From Luteococcus sp038433135 (GTDB lineage: Bacteria > Actinomycetota > Actinomycetes > Propionibacteriales > Propionibacteriaceae), in assembly GCF_038433135.1 (NCBI RefSeq), contig NZ_JBCDMV010000026.1, forward strand, positions 22,731 to 86,730: a stretch of DNA of 64,000 nt, in the 5' to 3' direction. The notes below the pieces were generated by a model. It was not told the origin of the DNA and did no database searches. It was given only the letters and a program-made list of their open reading frames with translations. A program made the translations under genes and the position numbers. Below, piece after piece: positions 60,201 through 64,000 of this stretch (the first letter of the stretch is position 1; every line of letters starts with the position of its first letter).

Positions 60201-62320
60201 TGTTGGTCGTCCCCGATCAGCCGGACGACGGCGCCGCGGTTGGTGGCCCAGCCGGCGACGGTGGCCAGGGTGAGGGTGTCGGCCATGCCGGCCTCGTCGA
60301 TGATGACCATCGACCCGGTGGTGATGGTCTGGGCCCAGTGGGGGAGTTGGTCGTGGGTGATGCCCCAGGCGAGTTTGGCGAGGGTGTCGGCCTCCAGCCC
60401 GGTGGCGGTGGCGAGTTGGGATGCGGCTGCGGCGGAGGGGGCGAGGCCGACGACGGTGTGGCCGGAGGACTCCCACGCGGCGGCGAGTGCGTGCATGGCG
60501 GTGGTCTTGCCCGACCCGGCCGGCGCGATCGCGAGCTGCACCAGCTGCCCCGACGTGGCCAGCTGCTCCACCAGCGCCGCCTGACCCGGGTTGAGGGCGA
60601 AACCCCGCTCGGCAGCCGACATCGCCAGCGACGCCACCAGCACCGGCTGCGCCATCGACGTCCCGCCGTCTGCGTCGGCAAGGGCAAGGACGTCCTGCTC
60701 TGCTTGGAGGATGCGGTGGGAGGTGAACAGGGTTGATCCGGCGACGGTGTAGACGCTCGATCCGTCGGCCCGGCGCAGCGGTGCGGGTTCGGTGATCCCG
60801 AAGGTGGGCTTCTCCAACGGGACGGATGCCTCGAGGGCCATCGCGGTGAGCAGGTCGACGGCGGCATCGATCTTGGCGGTTGGGGTGGCCGTCAGTCGGA
60901 CCTGGCGTTGGGCCTCGGCCCTGACATCGGTGCGTCGCCACGTCGCGCCGCGGCGCTCCATCGCCGCCACCACCCGTGCGGTGGCGGCATCGAACCAGCC
61001 ACTGTCAGCCACCGGCAAGTCCTGCGCTTGGACGGGGTGCAGGGCGGCATGGACGATCTTGTTGATCGCGGCTGGGCTGCCGAGGACATCGATGGCCTCG
61101 GCCCGCCACGCCGCGCGTTGCTCTCTGATGGTGCGGGGAGCGTGCTTGGCGTCCCGGGTCTCCAACGTGGCGCGCTGCGCCAAGTCATAGCCCTCCACCA
61201 CCGTCGGCGGACGTCCATGATCGTCCTGGAACGACAACGCCAGCTCACCGCGCCGCTGTTCGATCGCCCGACGCCGCGACGACCACCGCTCGTTCAACGC
61301 GGCCGGCACCCCGACCACCTCACGCACCGGACGCTTCCCGGCACCCATGGCGCGGTCCTCGAACCGCAGCCCGTGCGCCTCCAAACGCTTGTACAGGGCA
61401 GTGTTGTAGGTCTCGGACGCCGCGACGACGCCCTGGTAGAGGAGCCGGGCATCGATCGCCAGCCACTTGCCCGAGCCGGTGGCGCGGACCTTGTTCGCCA
61501 CCGCGACATGCGTGTGCAGGTCGGGATCGCCGGCGCGGGAGTCGCGATGGGTGAACGCGGCGCCGACCAGCCCGTCGACGTCGACCTGCCGCACCCCCTT
61601 CGCCCCTTCGCGGGTGTAGACCAGGTGGTCCTCGACGAACCGAAGCGCCTCGGCCACCGCGTCGTGGTGGGCGCGTTCGACCATCGCTGCGGTTGGGAGG
61701 TCGGCGATCGCCCACAACGTCGACACGCTCTTTGGCGGGGAGAAGGTCAGGTCGAAGCCGGAGACCACCGAACGCCCGGGCCGCGAGTACCGCGCCACCG
61801 CACCCGCCAGCTCCCGCGCATCGACGTGCGGGCGTCCCATCTCCCGGACGAAGAACTCCGCAGCCACCTGGCTGCGGATCCCGGCCCGCACCTCACCCGG
61901 CACCCGCGAATCCGCCTCCAGCCCGCGGCTGGTGTTCCACTCCGCCGCCCGACGCGCCACCTCGACACGGAAGTTCGACACGTCTGATGGCAGCTTGAAC
62001 GACGCCCCCAACCGGTAGGCCTCAAGCAGCTCATGCTCCGACGCGTCAGCACCCAGCTCGGCGGCCCGCTCGTGCCCCAGCGGATGCTGCCCTGCACCGA
62101 ACAACAACTGCATCTGCTCAGCCGAAACCTGGGAACCGGTGACGTCGTCACCGATCGCCGCGCAGCCCCTGCCCACCCAAATGCCGGGGGTCTCGCCGTG
62201 CTCGGAGTAGTAGGTCGTCAGGCCCTGGTGGCCCTTCTCCGTCGAATCCTGCACAGCCACCTGCCGGGTCAGGTAGTCATACCCCGACCCGGCAGACAGC
62301 TTGTGCAGCGACATCGTCAC
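57290..62320 (-). CDS. MobF relaxase-helicase with C-terminal TOPRIM (TraI/TrwC-like)
   Basis: A 1676-residue initiator of conjugative transfer. The relaxase domain (1-320) has MSLHKLSAGSGYDYLTRQ (nicking Tyr near 14/16) and the His triad in DPDLHTHVAVAN (His269, His271). The helicase (about 560-1000) has Walker A APAGSGKTTAMHAL near 600, VIIDEAGMAD and TIHAAQGISADV. The last 350 residues hold a DnaG-like module: LTLPITDHDGHILGFVARAN, then TOPRIM motifs VIVEGPLDAVAV and VLATDNDTAGN near 1470-1510. No DnaG zinc-finger Cys set was noted. GTG 62320 is the start (ATG 62314 is in frame). It is last in a four-gene operon with tiny upstream genes. Confidence 0.93.
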   Translation of the reverse strand: MTMSLHKLSAGSGYDYLTRQVAVQDSTEKGHQGLTTYYSEHGETPGIWVGRGCAAIGDDVTGSQVSAEQMQLLFGAGQHPLGHERAAELGADASEHELLEAYRLGASFKLPSDVSNFRVEVARRAAEWNTSRGLEADSRVPGEVRAGIRSQVAAEFFVREMGRPHVDARELAGAVARYSRPGRSVVSGFDLTFSPPKSVSTLWAIADLPTAAMVERAHHDAVAEALRFVEDHLVYTREGAKGVRQVDVDGLVGAAFTHRDSRAGDPDLHTHVAVANKVRATGSGKWLAIDARLLYQGVVAASETYNTALYKRLEAHGLRFEDRAMGAGKRPVREVVGVPAALNERWSSRRRAIEQRRGELALSFQDDHGRPPTVVEGYDLAQRATLETRDAKHAPRTIREQRAAWRAEAIDVLGSPAAINKIVHAALHPVQAQDLPVADSGWFDAATARVVAAMERRGATWRRTDVRAEAQRQVRLTATPTAKIDAAVDLLTAMALEASVPLEKPTFGITEPAPLRRADGSSVYTVAGSTLFTSHRILQAEQDVLALADADGGTSMAQPVLVASLAMSAAERGFALNPGQAALVEQLATSGQLVQLAIAPAGSGKTTAMHALAAAWESSGHTVVGLAPSAAAASQLATATGLEADTLAKLAWGITHDQLPHWAQTITTGSMVIIDEAGMADTLTLATVAGWATNRGAVVRLIGDDQQLAAIGSGGLLRDIQTRHGAATLDELMRFTDPAEAAASLALRQGDTAAIGFYLDNDRVHVGDLATVTDNAFTAWTHDKAAGRDAIMLAPTRDLVAELNHRAQTHHLGPHATGPNAALADGNHARIGDTVITRRNDRRLRTSRTDWVKNGDRWHVTAIGPDGSLALQHHQSRRHVTVPADYVTAAVELGYATTIHAAQGISADVTHGIATPEQSRQQLYTMVTRGRHANHLWLQTTGDGDPALLTQPDATTPPTPTDLLEQILTRDDAARSATTQRADHHDPARLLADAVTAYADGITTAAEHLLGTHAIATIEDHAETLEPGITDEPAWPALRNHLILITSNGTNPLTALTAAHVQHTLDDARDKAATLAWRLDVRHPLTAGPLPWLPGIPARVHDDPAWGTWAQQRAELVTSLTDQVARLPFPDASWAALPCTDETRRQLAIWRAANAVPDTDPRPTGPRQTTRQAAQYQRALDQAIDQNDPALERWKPVLEAIGDRLAQDPALVRLAHRLDDLSATGHDVHGILADTVTAKPLPDDHPAAALLWRLTRTTTPEPTQNAAPTGEQATVELPGPDDPGTRLALLGMIRDATGPTPPSDAMLRHQLDRADALADSPVPAERLHQVNQLAQDYYASCFPQSWAQPYLAERLGVDLTGHPTVQPGHAPAGWTNLATHLRRHGVTDLEMLTAGLVKPASTGRLIDRFRDRLTLPITDHDGHILGFVARANPTLPADQAGPKYLNTPTTPIYSKGDQFYGHPRPGSIPVIVEGPLDAVAVTLATAGRYTGLAPLGTSLTDQQAALLADQERVVLATDNDTAGNTAADKDHFKLAVHRTETLRGELPDGSDPAELLITHGPEALTRCLDDATSITDRIVSSASDDAAIDRALTAIAAAHPGTWQQSLERLSLQTRTSEGQLQTRLVTLVARWNDDPRGAAADAMTRQNGPIERPVIRQARKHVDVVPEDRTASPRR

Positions 62321-62364
62321 ATGAGCACAAGCCGGGCTGTACTGTCACGTGCCGCAGCCGGGCA

Positions 62365-62523
62365 TCAACGCTTGTGGGGATCGCCCTGCTGCGCCGTGAT
62401 CTCCATCCGGATGGGTGTGCCGCTGGCAGTGACTGAGTCGTACTCGGATGCTGTCGTCGGTACTCGTTGATCAGGCGGTGGCGGTGGCGGAGGCGGCGGA
62501 GGAGTGGTCTTCTCGTTGTCCAT
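62365..62523 (-). CDS. 52-residue proline-rich small protein A
   Basis: A strong AGAGG site precedes ATG 62523. The protein begins MDNEKTTPPPPPP (ten consecutive prolines), then DQRVPTTASEYDSV and a polar tail ending GDPHKR. It shares the R-V-P-T-T-x-S-x-Y-D block and the preceding proline run with the adjacent small protein B, so the two are paralogues. It ends 44 bases before the relaxase start. No known family; perhaps a relaxosome or oriT accessory. Confidence 0.6.
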   Translation of the reverse strand: MDNEKTTPPPPPPPPPPDQRVPTTASEYDSVTASGTPIRMEITAQQGDPHKR

Positions 62524-62525
62524 GA

Positions 62526-62675
62526 CTACCTCTCGCAACCTTGACGCGTGACACCTTGCGGCCCGGCCTCCTTGATGTGGTCGTATGAGCTGTCCGTAGT
62601 GGGGACGCGTGTTGGAGGAGGTGCTGGTGATTCAGGCCGGTCGGTGGGGCGGTCTGGTGCTGGCTGTTCGGGCAT
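62526..62675 (-). CDS. 49-residue proline-rich small protein B
   Basis: ATG 62675 follows a perfect AGGAGG site. The protein starts MPEQPAPDRPTDRPESPAPPP, continues TRVPTTDSSYDHIKEAG and ends QGCER. Its middle matches protein A (PPP-x-R-V-P-T-T-x-S-x-Y-D). It lies two bases before protein A and eight bases after the membrane protein, clearly one operon with the relaxase. Function unknown. Confidence 0.6.
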   Translation of the reverse strand: MPEQPAPDRPTDRPESPAPPPTRVPTTDSSYDHIKEAGPQGVTRQGCER

Positions 62676-62683
62676 GGAACCTC

Positions 62684-63277
62684 CTACAGGTCGATGAGGA
62701 CTCGGATGAAGTTGATGATCAGAGTCGATGCCAATGTCATGGCCATTCCGACGAATGCGCGGTCGAGCCACGACATCCGGCGATCCGCAACCCGCTTGGC
62801 GTGGTCGAGTGGCGATGTTTCGGTCAAGCTCTTGGCGTTCAACAGGTCAACCGCGAACTGGGCGTTCGGTATCGGGATTGTCCGCCCATTCTCATGCGCA
62901 GAGGCAAGCTCGCGGAGAGATGCAATCGCGGGCAGGCCGTTCTGACGGCCGCGAGGTACCAAGCACAAGGTGGCTGCCAGAGCTGTGAACAGCCCCAAGG
63001 TGACGATAATGCCCATTGTGATGGCAAGCCATAAAGGTGGACGGCTCGAAATCTCCTTGAGCACGAAGGTGAGCAGTGTGGCGTCGAAGGCCAGAACTAC
63101 CGAAGCCAACTTCTGCGCCGTTTCACTTCTCTTCTCGTGCTGCTCATAAGTCCATCTGGCGCCCTCGAGGATCTGCTTCCACGTCTCGCTATCGGCTGAC
63201 TTGTCGTACGTCTCTGTCACGGGGCTCGGATGCTCGGTCGTGGCGGCCGTGGTGCCTGCGCCCCTGAACAACCTCAT
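62684..63277 (-). CDS. Three-helix membrane protein with PycTM-like topology
   Basis: A 197-residue protein. A soluble helical N-terminus (TWKQILEGARWTYEQHEKRSETAQKL, about 30-60) is followed by a helix pair (LASVVLAFDATLLTFVL; LWLAITMGIIVTLGLFTALAATLCLV, about 60-115), a soluble helix and a C-terminal helix (AFVGMAMTLASTLIINFIRVLI). This order resembles Pycsar effectors (PycTM) and SLATT-type membrane proteins, but no cyclase is adjacent. ATG 63277 has a strong GAGGAG site. As first gene of the relaxase operon it could equally be an entry-exclusion or mating-pair protein. Confidence 0.65.
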   Translation of the reverse strand: MRLFRGAGTTAATTEHPSPVTETYDKSADSETWKQILEGARWTYEQHEKRSETAQKLASVVLAFDATLLTFVLKEISSRPPLWLAITMGIIVTLGLFTALAATLCLVPRGRQNGLPAIASLRELASAHENGRTIPIPNAQFAVDLLNAKSLTETSPLDHAKRVADRRMSWLDRAFVGMAMTLASTLIINFIRVLIDL

Positions 63278-63338
63278 GTTGTCTCCTCTCCAGCTTCGAA
63301 CATTGTGCCCGGAGTGCAAGAGGTGTGTGGCGCTTGAT

Positions 63339-63354
63339 GGTCTCGTGTTTCCCT
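63339..63354 (+). promoter_or_regulatory. Element-specific motif, copy 2
   Basis: GGTCTCGTGTTTCCCT, identical to 33523-33538; the downstream sequence is also similar (GTTCCTCC here, GTTCCCCC there). It lies between the divergent relaxase operon and the coiled-coil gene, 88 bases before the latter's ATG. Confidence 0.6.
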
Positions 63355-63441
63355 TGGGGTTCCTCCTGACGGCTGGTGAGCACCGGGGGCGCCGCGTTCG
63401 CTTGGGTCTTCGTCGGGGTGGTTCGGAAGGGGCGAAGGTCG

Positions 63442-63747
63442 ATGGGACGTCAGCAGGAACGGGTGGCTGCGAGGCGAGCGATTCATGAGGCTCGGGTGGC
63501 GCGGTTGCAGCAGCAGCGGGAACGGGAGTCGGCGTTGACCGATCTGGCGGTGCGTGTCCAGGTGGAGCTGCGCGCCGGAGCCAGGGCGTTGGCCGACGCG
63601 GAGGCGCGTGCCGGCGCGCTGATCGAGGAGATGGTGACCGTCCACGGGCTGACAGCCACGCAGGTGGCGGAGTGGTGCGCTGGTGGGCTCAGCGTCCGTC
63701 AGGTTGGGCGCCTTCGACGGCTCAAGGACCGGGCAGTGGATCAATGA
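63442..63747 (+). CDS. Coiled-coil/HTH small protein
   Basis: A 101-residue protein: a long Arg/Glu/Gln-rich helix (MGRQQERVAARRAIHEARVARLQQQRERESAL, then further Ala-rich helix to about 70), followed by a short helix-turn-helix-like end (GLTATQVAEWCAGGLSVRQVGRLRRL). The second part may bind DNA. I chose ATG 63442; GTG 63376 is in frame but would overlap the motif region. It is divergent from the relaxase operon, a position typical of accessory transfer regulators. Confidence 0.68.
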   Translation: MGRQQERVAARRAIHEARVARLQQQRERESALTDLAVRVQVELRAGARALADAEARAGALIEEMVTVHGLTATQVAEWCAGGLSVRQVGRLRRLKDRAVDQ

Positions 63748-63819
63748 GTCCGCGCGCCACAGCGTGGGGCCGGGAAGTTTGGCGCCGTATCCGGGCTCTC
63801 CGGTCTGTGGTGTTGCTTG

Positions 63820-64000
63820 TCAGGACCAGGGGCGTACTTCTGACAGGTAGCGCAGGATGGCGCGGACGCGTCTGTTCTCTTGGCTTGGGGAGAGCCCTAG
63901 TTTGGCGAAGATGTTGGCCACATGTTTGGACACCGCCGCGGGGGAGATGACGAGCTGTTGGGCGATGTCGTTGTTGGACATGCCGGTGGCCATGAGTTCG
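63820..64000 (-). CDS. LuxR-type response regulator, C-terminal part
   Basis: The last 59 codons of a minus-strand gene whose start is beyond the right edge. The HTH is complete: ELMATGMSNNDIAQQLVISP then AAVSKHVANIFAKLG, with ENRRVRAILRYL after it. It closely resembles the regulator at 53,968 (GLSNNEIEEALRLSRSGVSKHVANIFSKLG...NRRVRAVLTWL), so the two share a family. The receiver domain and the partner kinase should lie to the right. Confidence 0.88.
   Translation of the reverse strand, partial: ELMATGMSNNDIAQQLVISPAAVSKHVANIFAKLGLSPSQENRRVRAILRYLSEVRPWS

Larger units (their letters stand above)
10416..64000 (+). mobile_element. Integrative and conjugative element (ICE), left 53.6 kb
   Basis: The run from the tRNA-Pro end to the window edge contains int/xis, a Tad pilus operon, a VirB-like secretion operon, a coupling protein, a MobF relaxase and typical cargo (regulators, GNATs, ABC/two-component module, IS elements). 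Together these are all essential functions of an ICE. The right boundary is not seen. The last gene (response regulator at 63,820) could be element or chromosome. An integrated conjugative plasmid is an alternative, but no replication initiator was recognised. Confidence 0.85.

Noticed and set aside
62684..63277. A complete Pycsar or CBASS defence operon
   Set aside because: No cyclase or nucleotidyltransferase gene lies next to the membrane protein; its neighbours are transfer genes.
10340..64000. A second copy of the tRNA-Pro 3' end (attR) within the window
   Set aside because: None was seen on inspection by eye; an exact search for the last 20-25 bases of the tRNA would settle it.
1..64000. 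CRISPR array or rRNA genes
   Set aside because: No regularly spaced short repeats and no conserved rRNA segments were seen on either strand.

Overview
The window comes from a high-GC actinomycete, probably Propionibacteriales. The evidence is consistently high-GC codon use, many GTG starts, ATGA/GTGA stop-start overlaps, an mprF-lysS type LysX, an rpiB-nei neighbour pair as in mycobacteria, and DnaA boxes of the actinobacterial form TTGTCCACA. The genus assignment is inference.

Bases 1-10,339 look like core chromosome: the start of a DUF485 membrane protein, a DUF559/AbiEi-like protein bracketed by 17-bp inverted repeats, rpiB, a small conserved ORF, a Nei/Fpg DNA glycosylase overlapping a conserved hypothetical gene, lysX, an alpha/beta hydrolase, a DJ-1/PfpI protein and a YidD-like protein. 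A tRNA-Pro(TGG) with encoded CCA lies at 10,340-10,415.

From the 3' end of that tRNA to the end of the window the sequence reads as one large integrative and conjugative element (ICE). Its right end, and so attR, is not in the window. Left to right it has: (a) a tyrosine integrase and excisionase; (b) cargo, namely a GNAT enzyme behind a 17-codon leader ORF, and a LacI regulator divergent from a cytidine deaminase-ASCH fusion with a clear LacI-type operator between them; (c) a Flp/Tad pilus operon (15.7-26.8 kb): lipoprotein, secreted protein, CpaB-like, CpaE-like, TadA, TadB, TadC, Flp pilin, three TadE/G-like pseudopilins and a LysM-membrane-BTAD protein, with no prepilin peptidase; (d) an intact IS630-type insertion sequence; (e) more cargo: a CGNR regulator divergent from a fluoroacetate-dehalogenase-like hydrolase plus glycerate kinase, a SUMF1-type protein, and a VOC/MerR-TipAS pair with a 19-bp-spacer promoter; (f) the type IV secretion operon (33.6-42.5 kb): HTH/sigma-like protein, degenerate ParA-like ATPase, VirB2-like, VirB8-like, VirB6-like, SCO6880, VirB4 and a three-enzyme VirB1-like wall hydrolase; (g) accessory genes and debris (a deoxyribosyltransferase-like remnant, a tyrosine phosphatase, GNAT, IS3 remnant, MFS exporter); (h) a second transfer module (membrane protein, VirD4-type coupling protein, conserved hypothetical, sigma-70-like factor); (i) an FtsX/ABC transporter with a divergent NarL-type two-component system, an MccF-like carboxypeptidase and a GNAT enzyme; (j) on the minus strand, a four-gene relaxase operon: a three-helix membrane protein, two paralogous tiny proline-rich proteins, and a 1676-residue MobF relaxase-helicase-TOPRIM protein. 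The window ends inside a second LuxR-type response regulator.

Inferred working of the element: Int/Xis excise it; the relaxase nicks and unwinds one strand; the coupling protein and the VirB-like channel export it, with the wall hydrolase opening peptidoglycan. The Tad pilus could supply cell-cell attachment. The element carries its own transcription factors: a sigma-70-like protein, a second sigma/HTH-like protein, the LysM-BTAD membrane regulator, and a promoter-region motif shared by two distant operons.
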